From Prolixibacteraceae bacterium (GTDB taxonomy: Bacteria > Bacteroidota > Bacteroidia > Bacteroidales > Prolixibacteraceae), in NCBI GenBank assembly GCA_016930735.1, contig JAFGGF010000261.1, positions 1 through 34,764 on the forward strand: DNA of 34,764 nt, read 5' to 3'. Below the pieces are notes generated by a model. The model was not told where the DNA came from. It did no database searches and worked only from the letters and a program-made list of their open reading frames with translations. A program made the position numbers and the translations under genes. Shown here piece by piece: positions 1 through 7,762 of this stretch (positions within the stretch are counted from its first letter, which is position 1; each line of letters begins with the position of its first letter).

Positions 1-787
1 CTTTTTCAACCACTTCTGTTTCCTTGAAACCTGAGCTAATCAGGCTTAAACAAACAAATGCAGTTAAAGGAATTGCTTCGAGGAATCCGCCACTCATCGG
101 CAACATTCGTTGTAAAATTTTCATTGCCCTGGGAATGGAAAACTTCCGGACAACCCGCCAGAAAATACCTGATTTTTTCTTTTTAAAAATAACGATTCCC
201 ACAGCTACAAGCGCCGGAATTGCATAACTTACAACACTCAGGTTAAGCAGTTTGAAAAACCTCCTGGGAAGCAACGACAATTCAAACGGAAGCTGCGGGA
301 TATGTTTAAATGCATTTTCCCCGGGGACATTACACAATCCGCACATAGCCAGGATGGGGACTGAAAAAGTATAATCTTTCTGATAATGATTCAGAATGTA
401 TTCTGCAACTTTAGGGGAGTTGGTTTCAATTCCCTTGCTCAATAAATAGGCAGAAATCCTGCTGTTGGTTTTTTTTGCTCTTATATTGTTTTCAGTGTAC
501 AAATTTAAAGCTGCATAAACCAACAGGCTTGTACTGACATTTCCGGGGCTTTCAGGAGTATCACCAAAACTTCCGTCAGCGTTAATATTTTTGTACAACC
601 AGGCTATTCCACTATGAATTTCCTTTAAGTTTTTTTCCAGGCCATCAAAATGCAAAGCAACAACAGCAACGGCAACTCCAAGAGCACTGGATGAAAGTTT
701 TCCTTCCCAAAAGCCTAAAGAATTTCTTCGCGCAATCAGCTCTAAAGCCACCTCATTAAAACGCTGTTGTATTTGTTCTTTTTTCAT
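1..787 (-). CDS. Squalene/hopene cyclase-type terpene cyclase, 3' end outside window
   Basis: Reading from the ATG at 787-785, 262 codons are open to the window edge, so the C-terminal part is missing. Recognisable blocks are FWEGKLSSSALG near residue 26, a QW-like repeat at about 70-90 (DGSFGDTPESPGNVSTSLLVY), a block at about 155-200 with PQLPFELSLLPRRFF and VVSYAIPALVAVG, and SGGFLEAIPLTAF near 235. These fit the prenyltransferase/squalene-oxidase repeat family as found in squalene-cyclase-like proteins of Bacteroidota and Planctomycetes. Members usually exceed 550 residues, so the DxDD-type catalytic segment would lie beyond base 1. The start overlaps the stop of the preceding gene as ATGA, indicating translational coupling. 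Expected role: cyclisation or binding of a polyprenyl chain made by the synthase two genes upstream. The substrate is unknown. Confidence 0.8.
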   Translation of the reverse strand, partial: MKKEQIQQRFNEVALELIARRNSLGFWEGKLSSSALGVAVAVVALHFDGLEKNLKEIHSGIAWLYKNINADGSFGDTPESPGNVSTSLLVYAALNLYTENNIRAKKTNSRISAYLLSKGIETNSPKVAEYILNHYQKDYTFSVPILAMCGLCNVPGENAFKHIPQLPFELSLLPRRFFKLLNLSVVSYAIPALVAVGIVIFKKKKSGIFWRVVRKFSIPRAMKILQRMLPMSGGFLEAIPLTAFVCLSLISSGFKETEVVEK

Positions 788-1617
788 GCCAATACTCCCA
801 ATGCCAGTAATCCGTAAAATGTATATTCAAGGTCGCGTATCTGGTCTCCATCGCCCGATAAAAAAGCCCCGTCACTGTAATTCTGCTGAACCAGATCCAG
901 ACAGGTTGGAGCAACCAATCGTAAATCCTGTCCTGAAATTTTCATAGCAAATAAAGCTACAGCCGTAGAAAGCAAATCAGATGCTTTGTTTTGATGATAC
1001 ATTTTAAATCCTTTTTTTTCATCAAAATAAGCAAGTAATTTTTGATTTACCTGACTGGTTTTTTTGCCTGAAAAATTTTGTACAACAAGCAAAGCAGCAG
1101 TCATACTGCAGGGAGAATTTGTATCAGGTTTATAAAACAATAAAAAGAAACGTATCAGTAATTTTACGAATAAAGTCCGTTTGTAAAAATTATCGAATGT
1201 GATCAGGAATAAAAATATCCGGTATGGAAGGTTCGTTTTCTGTTTTTTCCGAAAAAATAAATTGATCAAGGCAACCAACGATGGTTTTTTGCTTTTATCC
1301 GATACAATTGATTCCATAAGCATCAGGGAATACAATTCAGGTGTATTCAAGTTCTCCTTTTCAGCTTCGGAAATAAAAGTTTTAATTTTATCCAGATTTT
1401 CATTTAAACCAACAGCTTTTGCCAGCAATGTCCCGAAAAGCGAATAATAAAAATCCGGTTTCCCTCCGCGGTCTGTAAATCCACTGTTTTCATTTTGCCG
1501 GGAATTAATAAAAACCTTTACTTCATCCTGACTCTTTTCTTCAAGCAATTCAAATCCCTTTTTCAAAAAAAGAATGAAAAAATCAACAACTGATGTATTG
1601 ATTGATAAACCGGTCAC
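784..1617 (-). CDS. Short prenyltransferase/squalene-oxidase repeat protein
   Basis: A 277-residue protein built from alpha/alpha-barrel-type repeats. The visible repeat-like blocks are GFTDRGGKPDFYYSLFGTLLA (about 46-66, resembling the beta subunit of protein prenyltransferases), CSMTAALLVVQ (about 169) and DGAFLSGDGDQIRDLEYTFYG (about 248-268). I see no DxDD motif and no clear zinc-binding set, so it may be a non-catalytic partner of the adjacent cyclase or a small enzyme with an unusual active site. The start is a GTG at 1617-1615, four bases after the TGA of the upstream gene; no ATG occurs in the conserved N-terminal part. The stop overlaps the start of the next gene by four bases. The exact function cannot be assigned. 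Confidence 0.72.
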   Translation of the reverse strand: MTGLSINTSVVDFFILFLKKGFELLEEKSQDEVKVFINSRQNENSGFTDRGGKPDFYYSLFGTLLAKAVGLNENLDKIKTFISEAEKENLNTPELYSLMLMESIVSDKSKKPSLVALINLFFRKKQKTNLPYRIFLFLITFDNFYKRTLFVKLLIRFFLLFYKPDTNSPCSMTAALLVVQNFSGKKTSQVNQKLLAYFDEKKGFKMYHQNKASDLLSTAVALFAMKISGQDLRLVAPTCLDLVQQNYSDGAFLSGDGDQIRDLEYTFYGLLALGVLA

Positions 1618-1621
1618 GGGA

Positions 1622-3193
1622 TCATTTTTTAAAGACCTTGCCCATTACAGCATACAAACTCAAACGTAATTTCAAATTCAGAAGCTGATCCAATTCCTGG
1701 TAGCATTTCTGAAGAAATTGATCAAGCCATGTTTCAGCCTTTTTTTCGATTTCGAATTTTTCAAATTCCTTAGCGAGGCCATTCAATTTATATCCGTGAA
1801 TCAAATCCTTTAAAGAAATTCCACTTCCTTTCAATTCCAGATTTAACAAAACCAGAAGAAAAGGAAAGTCGAAAGCGTTTTTGAGGTCGTTTTCTTCCCT
1901 GTATTCGTTTAAATCGTCCCTGATCTGATATGCTATGCCAAAAAATTCAGAAAATGCCTTTAAATGCGTTAAATCAATTTCAGGGGCATTTCCACAAATA
2001 GCACCAGTTAACAATGCAACTTTTACAGCTTCACCGGTTTTCTGGCTGAAAATTCCGGTAATATCATCTACTGACAGGTTAAATATATTTTTATAAAGGC
2101 GGATATCATCGCCCTGCCCTTCCGAAAGCCTGGTATGTGATGCAGCAACTACTTTTAAACATTTTGAAATTATTTCAGCATTGACTGAATTATTTGCCAG
2201 CATCATGTAGCCCTTTCCAATCAGGTAATCACCCACATTTATTGCCACAGGAATACCTTCTGTACGGTGGATGGTAGGTTGCCCGTAACGTTCATCCTCA
2301 TCATCTTCAATATCGTCGTGTATCAATGAAGCTTTATGAAAACATTCAATAATTACAGACAAGGATTCCTGAACTTTTTCTGAAAAATCCTTAGTATATG
2401 ACTGATATGCCAATACTGATAATAACGGCCGCATCCGGTGTCCTCCCATTCCCATCATTTTTGCCGCCAGTTTTGCAGTAACACTTTCTGAATTAAAATG
2501 TTTTTGCAGGTTTTCCCCGGTAAAATAATTCAGCACATCGTTTTTGATCAGTGAAACTGAAATTGGCCGGATTTTTTCATTTTCAGCAAACAACTCCATT
2601 TCACTGAACAACCAGTCGTAATCAGCAGTCGTTTCCACACATCCTTCATATAAAAGGGGGATTCCGATTGCCGGGACTGCAGCCTGAGTAACCGGTTCAA
2701 ACGATTTTTGAAGTACTGACATACAGCTAACCCCGATCACCGCATCAATTGAACCTTCTTCAACCAAACCAATTGCAACTGTAGTCCCCTCAGCAACCAG
2801 AGTCGAATAGCCCAACTCTTCAGCCCGGGATAAAATACTGTCAATTTTACAACTTCCGCAACCTGCGCAAATCAATCCAAGTTCATCGATTTCAGCTTTA
2901 CAGCTTAACTGACTTTTCAGGCATTGTGGCAACAACAGTAACCTGCGGTTAAAAGGTACTGAAGCAACGGTTTCGCGCCATATTTCATTCCCTGCCAGGA
3001 CAATAGTAAAATCAAGGAATTCAGAATTTAAATTCAGTTTTGAAAGAATTTTTTCAGCGTGAATTTCAAGTGTTTCCAGGTTCGATGGTGGCAGGACTTT
3101 ATTTTCTGCAAAGTGCAAACGAACTGCTTTCCGCAAATCGTTGCGGACTTTCCTGTTTTCAGGAACCTTTAATAAGCGTTTTGTTTCAAACAT
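1622..3193 (-). CDS. DUF116-polyprenyl synthase fusion
   Basis: A 523-residue two-domain protein. Residues about 60-200 match DUF116: LLLLPQC at 85-91, then C98, a CxxCxxC at 109-115, C157, and GIPLLYEGC ending at C185. This cysteine set suggests a metal or Fe-S site. Residues about 235-520 are a trans-isoprenyl diphosphate synthase: GGHRMRP at 250-256, the first Asp-rich motif DDIED at 293-297, GDYL at 321-324, SEGQ at 357-360, and a second motif DDLNE at 426-430 where the last Asp is Glu. The tail after that motif is divergent. It probably makes the isoprenoid substrate for the cyclase-like genes downstream. Chain length is not predicted. Three bases separate it from the radical SAM gene and four from the next gene. 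Confidence 0.88.
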   Translation of the reverse strand: MFETKRLLKVPENRKVRNDLRKAVRLHFAENKVLPPSNLETLEIHAEKILSKLNLNSEFLDFTIVLAGNEIWRETVASVPFNRRLLLLPQCLKSQLSCKAEIDELGLICAGCGSCKIDSILSRAEELGYSTLVAEGTTVAIGLVEEGSIDAVIGVSCMSVLQKSFEPVTQAAVPAIGIPLLYEGCVETTADYDWLFSEMELFAENEKIRPISVSLIKNDVLNYFTGENLQKHFNSESVTAKLAAKMMGMGGHRMRPLLSVLAYQSYTKDFSEKVQESLSVIIECFHKASLIHDDIEDDEDERYGQPTIHRTEGIPVAINVGDYLIGKGYMMLANNSVNAEIISKCLKVVAASHTRLSEGQGDDIRLYKNIFNLSVDDITGIFSQKTGEAVKVALLTGAICGNAPEIDLTHLKAFSEFFGIAYQIRDDLNEYREENDLKNAFDFPFLLVLLNLELKGSGISLKDLIHGYKLNGLAKEFEKFEIEKKAETWLDQFLQKCYQELDQLLNLKLRLSLYAVMGKVFKK

Positions 3194-3196
3194 ATT

Positions 3197-4372
3197 TTAT
3201 CCGTATGCTCCCATTCCGAAAAATGCCTTTTTTTTGGCAAACCGGTACCAGCGGTTTGTTTCAGGAATTGCCGGGATCGATGAGTGGCTCGGAACCTGTG
3301 GCATTGCTTTTAATCGTTTTATCTCGTTTCCCCTGCCGGAAGTATCGGTTGCCAGATGGCTTTTTGCAAATTCTGCCAGCCAGACCGGGTCTTCCATTAT
3401 AATACAACCCTTCGTTTTTTCAGGAATCTGTTGTTTAAGTTCATTCAAAAATATTGAATTCTGATAGATTTCTGAAAGAGGTTTCTCTCCAACTTTTTCA
3501 TTTGCAAACTGAATAACAGGGCAAGGCTCTATGTACCCGGAAGCATTGATATGGTGACTTAATCCGGTTACTGCCGGGCAAAGAGGATTTCCATCTTCGT
3601 CCCAGTAGGCATCAATAATTACAATATCAAATTTTGAACGGGCTTCTACCATAAATTTCCTCAATTTCAAAATTTCGTCACTGCTCAATGCAAGTTCAAC
3701 AGTTGGATTCTCACCCACCGGACGGTAAATATAATACCACAAATAAACCACGCCCTTATCGATTAACCCATTGATAAATTCAGGTGATAAAGCCAGGTCG
3801 ATATTCGATTTGCAGACGCTCATGGCAACACCGGTAATAAGCCCGGCACCCACAGCAGTTTCGATAGCTTCGTTTGTTTTCCTGAAAACACCACTCCCAC
3901 CCCTACGGGTGTCGGCAATATTTTCATCACCTTCAAAACTTATCAGGGGTGTCACATTACCCAACTTTCTGAGTTTTTCAGCAATTTCAGGATTGAGTAA
4001 AGTCCCGTTTGTAAAGAGCTGAAAATAGCAGTCCGGATGTTTTCTGAAAACGTCAATCAGTGGTTTATACATTAAGGGCTCACCTCCCAGAATACCAAAA
4101 AAATATGATCCTTTTGCTTTGGTTTCCTTTATGATCTGATCAACCTGTTCAGGCGACAGCCGATTCTTTTTCTTTTTTCCAATCACCCAACATCCCTGGC
4201 AATTGAGGTTGCAGTCGTCGGTAACTGAAATGAAATGAAAAGCCGGGAAAAACTCACCTTTTTTCAACCTTTTCTGAAAACGGCTGAAACCAATGGCCCC
4301 CTTAATACCCATGTTGTATACAAATTTATACAGGCACTTTTTATCGGTATTTTTCAGAATCCTGCGGATCAT
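3197..4372 (-). CDS. Radical SAM protein of the terpenoid operon
   Basis: A 391-residue radical SAM enzyme. The CxxxCxxC cluster motif is at C54, C58 and C61 (DDCNLNCQGCW), followed by a GGEP SAM-binding motif at 96-99. Extra cysteines in the C-terminal third (NPLCPAV, GYIEPCPV, KGCIIME) resemble a SPASM/twitch-like auxiliary cluster. The ATG directly abuts the TAA of the upstream Fe-S gene (TAAATG). By position it should act on the terpenoid product or its precursor, as HpnH does in hopanoid side-chain formation, but motif content does not identify it as HpnH. The reaction is unknown. Confidence 0.85.
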   Translation of the reverse strand: MIRRILKNTDKKCLYKFVYNMGIKGAIGFSRFQKRLKKGEFFPAFHFISVTDDCNLNCQGCWVIGKKKKNRLSPEQVDQIIKETKAKGSYFFGILGGEPLMYKPLIDVFRKHPDCYFQLFTNGTLLNPEIAEKLRKLGNVTPLISFEGDENIADTRRGGSGVFRKTNEAIETAVGAGLITGVAMSVCKSNIDLALSPEFINGLIDKGVVYLWYYIYRPVGENPTVELALSSDEILKLRKFMVEARSKFDIVIIDAYWDEDGNPLCPAVTGLSHHINASGYIEPCPVIQFANEKVGEKPLSEIYQNSIFLNELKQQIPEKTKGCIIMEDPVWLAEFAKSHLATDTSGRGNEIKRLKAMPQVPSHSSIPAIPETNRWYRFAKKKAFFGMGAYG

Positions 4373-5137
4373 TTATTCCTTTTTGAATTGCATTTTTTTG
4401 AATTCTGCCAAAGCTTTTTTTCTTTCTTCTTCAGCCAGTTGAACCACTCCCTGGCGAAAAATACTCTTCCTGTTCCGGTTGCGTTCATTCAATTGATTAA
4501 ACAAACTCTGTTCTTCTATGTTTATTTTGATCTCGCCCGGCTCAGCACCGGCAAGGACCGATTTTTCTGCCAACCTTGGAAATATAATTGCATTTGCAGG
4601 GCAGGTGCGTCCGCAGGCAGGGCAAAAATTTTTGCACGACAACGGATTTACTACTTCCAGGCTACCTTTACTAAACTTATAAACTCCAAAAAGGCAGAAT
4701 TTTGAGCATTTCCCGCAATAAGTGCATCGTGTATGATCAATCACAGGAAACCAGGCAGGCACATCCAGACTATTTTTAAAAATTTGATAATCAGCCATTC
4801 CTTCAGGAAGGGTTAATTCGTTTTTTAGCATCTTTTCTATTTGTTCAGGATTCAACTCCTTGAAACTGATAAAATTATAATTACCAATATCGATTCCGCC
4901 CTGAATCAGCATATGCTTAACAGCCCGGGGATAGCAGGCAATAATTGTTTTTTTGTGATATTTTTCTGAAATCGATTTTAGAACCTCTTTTTCGTTGACC
5001 GAATAAGCACATAAATCATGTAATTCAATTACATCGGTATTGAATTTTTTAATAAGAGAAGTTAACTGCCCATGCAGACTTTCTGAAACGTTTTCCCCTC
5101 CGCAACGACAATATATCAAACACTGTTTAACTGCCAT
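4373..5137 (-). CDS. 4Fe-4S ferredoxin-like protein heading the terpenoid operon
   Basis: A 254-residue protein from the chosen start MAVKQCLIYCRCGGENV. The N-terminal half carries a CxxxCxC group and a Rossmann-like stretch (KKTIIACYPRAVKHML), reminiscent of small domains associated with heterodisulfide-reductase-type electron carriers. The middle holds ferredoxin motifs (CTYCGKCSKFC, then CKNFCPACGRTCPANAI) able to bind two 4Fe-4S clusters. An in-frame ATG at 5209 would add 24 residues rich in Ile and Phe that do not look conserved, so 5137 is preferred. It probably supplies electrons to the radical SAM enzyme encoded immediately downstream, or to the DUF116 domain. It is the first gene of the operon. 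Confidence 0.75.
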   Translation of the reverse strand: MAVKQCLIYCRCGGENVSESLHGQLTSLIKKFNTDVIELHDLCAYSVNEKEVLKSISEKYHKKTIIACYPRAVKHMLIQGGIDIGNYNFISFKELNPEQIEKMLKNELTLPEGMADYQIFKNSLDVPAWFPVIDHTRCTYCGKCSKFCLFGVYKFSKGSLEVVNPLSCKNFCPACGRTCPANAIIFPRLAEKSVLAGAEPGEIKINIEEQSLFNQLNERNRNRKSIFRQGVVQLAEEERKKALAEFKKMQFKKE

Positions 5138-5221
5138 AAAATTATTTGGTTGGCTGCCGAAAATAATTAAAATTTGAATAAGGTTAAAATCAATTCGCCA
5201 GATTCGCATTTCATTAACATT

Positions 5222-5235
5222 TTTAAACGTTTAAA
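5222..5235. promoter_or_regulatory. Perfect 14-base palindrome in divergent promoter region
   Basis: TTTAAACGTTTAAA reads the same on both strands. It lies between the terpenoid operon (minus) and the TfoX-domain gene (plus), 85 bases from the preferred start of the former and 52 from the latter. Position and symmetry fit an operator for a dimeric regulator. AT-rich palindromes also occur by chance, so this is tentative. Confidence 0.3.
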
Positions 5236-5286
5236 CAGGATGAATTTATTTTGAATATTATCTTTATAGACGCTAAAAATTGCCAT

Positions 5287-5544
5287 ATGAAAACATTAAC
5301 CGACCTTCCGAATATCGGAGCCACTCTTGTTGAAAAGTTAAAAAATGCAGGAATTTCCACACCGGAACAACTGAATGTACTGGGCGCAGAACAGACTTTT
5401 CTTAGACTTTCAATCGATGATGAATCAGCATGTTTTAATATGCTTTGTGCACTCGAAGGAGCAATACAGGGAATTCGCTGGCATAATTTGCCAAAAGAAA
5501 GAAAAGAGGAACTGAAAGAGTTTTTAAGGATAAAAAAGATTTAA
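5287..5544 (+). CDS. TfoX C-terminal-domain protein
   Basis: An 85-residue protein from the ATG at 5287. It opens with LTDLPNIGATLVEKLKNAGI, a helix-hairpin-helix-like block, followed by STPEQLNVLGAEQTFLRL. Both are characteristic of the C-terminal domain of TfoX/Sxy competence regulators. The N-terminal TfoX domain is absent, as is common for free-standing members. A TTG at 5251 could extend the frame by 12 residues, but the extension does not resemble the family. Free-standing members have no established function; the fold suggests nucleic-acid or protein binding. It is divergent from the terpenoid operon. Confidence 0.8.
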   Translation: MKTLTDLPNIGATLVEKLKNAGISTPEQLNVLGAEQTFLRLSIDDESACFNMLCALEGAIQGIRWHNLPKERKEELKEFLRIKKI

Positions 5545-5553
5545 ATCGCTGTA

Positions 5554-5640
5554 TCTCTCTGTGCTTACTCTGCGTTACTCTGTGGTAAGATTCTATTAAA
5601 TCCCAGAGATAAAGAGAAATAGCAGAGAAAACAGAAAACA
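5554..5640. repeat. CTCTG-type intergenic repeat, imperfect inverted repeat
   Basis: Three tandem units of 10-11 bases (CTCTGTGCTTA at 5557-5567, CTCTGCGTTA at 5568-5577, CTCTGTGGTA at 5578-5587) are followed about 15 bases later by an AGAG-rich segment (5602-5640). That segment is roughly the inverse complement, so the RNA could fold into a long imperfect hairpin. Comparable CTCTGTG/CTCTGCG tracts are familiar in intergenic regions of many bacterial genomes. It lies between the TfoX-domain and VOC genes and contains no gene. Confidence 0.5.
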
Positions 5641-5676
5641 TTTTTAACAATTTAAAATTCAAATTCAGATTATAAA

Positions 5677-6099
5677 ATGAAACCAAGATTAAACATTGTT
5701 ACTCTCGGAGTAAAGGATCTTCAAATTTCGCGTGATTTTTACGGAAATATTTTAGGCTGGAAAGAAGCTGTAAGCAGCGATGAAAACATCGTTTTTTATT
5801 ATCAGGGAGGTATTGTCGTCGGATTATATCCACTTGATAAACTTGCTGAAGATGCAAATATTTCACATGAACGAAGTGGTTTTTCAGGCGTTGCTTTTGC
5901 CATAAACCAGGACTCAAAAGAAGCAGTTGACCAACTTTATTTCAGGGTAGTGGAAGGAGGTGCAAAACCATTGATTAAGCCCCGCGAAACTTTCTGGGGT
6001 GGTTACGATGCCTACTTTGCCGATCCCGATGGTTATGCCTGGGAAATAGCATGGGCTCCTTTCTGGGAATTTGATGAACAGGGAAGTTTGAAGATGTAG
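5677..6099 (+). CDS. VOC-family (glyoxalase/bleomycin-resistance fold) protein
   Basis: A 140-residue protein with the paired beta-alpha-beta-beta-beta layout of the vicinal oxygen chelate superfamily. The N-terminus MKPRLNIVTLGVKDLQISRDFYGNILGW is the typical first module. FADPDGYAWEIAW near residue 118 is the typical C-terminal module, with Glu as probable metal ligand. Family members include glyoxalases, dioxygenases and antibiotic-binding proteins, and the sequence does not show which substrate is used. The ATG at 5677 is the only sensible start. No signal peptide is visible, so it is cytoplasmic. Confidence 0.85.
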   Translation: MKPRLNIVTLGVKDLQISRDFYGNILGWKEAVSSDENIVFYYQGGIVVGLYPLDKLAEDANISHERSGFSGVAFAINQDSKEAVDQLYFRVVEGGAKPLIKPRETFWGGYDAYFADPDGYAWEIAWAPFWEFDEQGSLKM

Positions 6100-6130
6100 C
6101 CAGCTTTGAGCTATGGGAAATTAGCTTGTT

Positions 6131-6170
6131 AAAAAAAGGATGCCATCTTTTTTTAGAGATGGCATCCTTT
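6131..6170 (-). terminator. Intrinsic terminator, probably bidirectional
   Basis: A perfect 14-base inverted repeat (AAAGGATGCCATCT at 6135-6148, AGATGGCATCCTTT at 6157-6170) with an eight-base loop. On the minus strand the hairpin is followed by seven T (complement of 6131-6137), a good terminator for pepD. On the plus strand the right arm ends in TTT, so it could also stop transcripts from the VOC gene. Confidence 0.8.
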
Positions 6171-6230
6171 CCGGGTGTGGTGATTTCTGAATCACCAAAT
6201 GTTTATGCGGTTTGGAAACCGCATCTCCCT

Positions 6231-7694
6231 TTATTTTTCAGGAATATGTTTTAACGTTTCAATCAGGAAATCCCAGAATTTCTGAACGGTTGCAATATTT
6301 ACTTTTTCATCTGGTGAGTGCGGGAAACGGATGGTTGGTCCGAATGAGATCATATCCCAGTTGGGATATTTTCCTCCCAGAATTCCACATTCCAAACCGG
6401 CATGAATAGCTTTTATTTCAGGTATTTTCCCGTATTTGTTGTTGTAAACATCCTGCATGGTTTTCAGGATGGGTGAATCCATGTTTGGTTTCCACCCCGG
6501 ATAGGCACCATTAAACTCTACGGTTCCTCCGGCTAAGGTAAATACAGCTTTTATCCTTGCCCCCAATTCAGTTTTTGCTGAATCAACCGAACTACGCATT
6601 AAACATGCGCCGTTAATAGTTTTTGTAGCAGGATCGGATTTAACAATGGCAAGATTGGTAGAAGTCTCAACCAAACCTTCCATGCTGTCGCTCATACGAA
6701 TCACACCATTGGGGCATGCTCTTATCGAAAAACTCAGGTTTTTCTGTGTTTGTGCATCAATCAGTTTATCAGGCAGATCAGTTGCTTCAATTTTAACGGT
6801 TAAAGTTGGTTCAGTAGCTGCCAGTTCGTTTTTAACTGTGTTTGTTATACGTTCAACCAAAGCTGCAAGGTCATTTACTTTTGTTTCATCGACAGCCAGC
6901 ACGCCAAAGGCTTCACGCGGGATGGCATTACGTAAACTGCCACCATCAACACTTGCCAGACGGACTCCCAGTTTCAGCATAGCCTCATTCATAATCCTGA
7001 AAAAGACTTTAATGGCATTACCCCTGCCAAGAGGAATATCAATACCGGAGTGGCCACCTTTCATGCCTGTAACACTCAGTTTTATACCTGTAAATCCGGC
7101 AGGAACATCTTCTTCGGTATAATTAAAAGTAATGTTAGCATCTTCACCACCGGCACACCCTACATACAATTCCCCTTCGTCTTCCGAATCCATATTGATC
7201 AGAATATCGCCTTTCAGGACTCCTGCTGCCAAACCATTTGCACCATCCATTCCTGTTTCCTCAGTAGCGGTCAGTAACACTTCAACCGGACCATGGGCAA
7301 TTTCTTTTGAGGCAAGCACTGCCATAGCAGATGAAACTCCAATACCGTTATCAGCACCAAGAGTTGTACCATTGGCAGTTACCCATTCGCCATCCACATA
7401 AGCTTCAATCGGATCGGTAACAAAATCGTGGTTCTTGTCGCTGTTTTTCTGCGGAACCATATCAAGGTGACCCTGAAGGATTACACCCTTTCGGTTTTCC
7501 ATACCCGGAGTTGCCGGTTTACGGATAATAACATTTCCGGCTTCATCTTTTGTGGTTTCCAATCCCAGGTTTTTCCCAAAATTAAACGCCCATTCCTGAA
7601 TTTTTTCTTCGTGATAGGATGGCCGGGGGATTTGAAGCATCTGATCGAAAATGCTCCATATTTCAGTTGGTTGTAAATCTTTTATCTGAGTCAT
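6231..7694 (-). CDS. pepD: Aminoacyl-histidine dipeptidase (PepD, M20)
   Basis: A 487-residue M20 metallopeptidase. Metal-site motifs are QGHLDMVPQKN (H76, D78), GADNGIGV (D115), TATEETGMDGA (catalytic E145, ligand E146) and INMDSEDEGE (D169), with a late His in AIHAGLECG. This is the set expected for Xaa-His dipeptidases with broad dipeptide specificity in the cytoplasm, and the length matches the family (about 485). The start at 7694 (MTQIKDLQPTEIW) fits family N-termini. An ATG at 7760 would add 22 residues and lie two bases after the MFS stop, so translational coupling from 7760 cannot be excluded. It is probably co-transcribed with the MFS transporter and ends at the terminator at 6131-6170. 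Confidence 0.92.
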   Translation of the reverse strand: MTQIKDLQPTEIWSIFDQMLQIPRPSYHEEKIQEWAFNFGKNLGLETTKDEAGNVIIRKPATPGMENRKGVILQGHLDMVPQKNSDKNHDFVTDPIEAYVDGEWVTANGTTLGADNGIGVSSAMAVLASKEIAHGPVEVLLTATEETGMDGANGLAAGVLKGDILINMDSEDEGELYVGCAGGEDANITFNYTEEDVPAGFTGIKLSVTGMKGGHSGIDIPLGRGNAIKVFFRIMNEAMLKLGVRLASVDGGSLRNAIPREAFGVLAVDETKVNDLAALVERITNTVKNELAATEPTLTVKIEATDLPDKLIDAQTQKNLSFSIRACPNGVIRMSDSMEGLVETSTNLAIVKSDPATKTINGACLMRSSVDSAKTELGARIKAVFTLAGGTVEFNGAYPGWKPNMDSPILKTMQDVYNNKYGKIPEIKAIHAGLECGILGGKYPNWDMISFGPTIRFPHSPDEKVNIATVQKFWDFLIETLKHIPEK

Positions 7695-7762
7695 ATCTTT
7701 TTCAAAATTTTTATTTGTCGAATATTTTAATGTACAGTATTTCAGATGCCCTACTCCCATAA

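Noticed and set aside
24..227. Plus-strand frame of 67 codons
   Set aside because: It lies entirely antisense to the cyclase-like gene, whose protein motifs are clear.
784..1617. Idea that a single squalene-hopene cyclase was split into two half-size genes
   Set aside because: The neighbouring cyclase-like gene is open to the window edge and its N-terminal 262 residues align with a full-length family member, so the short protein is an extra partner rather than one half.
3197..4372. Assignment of the radical SAM gene as HpnH
   Set aside because: The context (cyclase nearby) is suggestive, but the sequence has C-terminal cysteine motifs and surrounding blocks that I do not recognise as HpnH.
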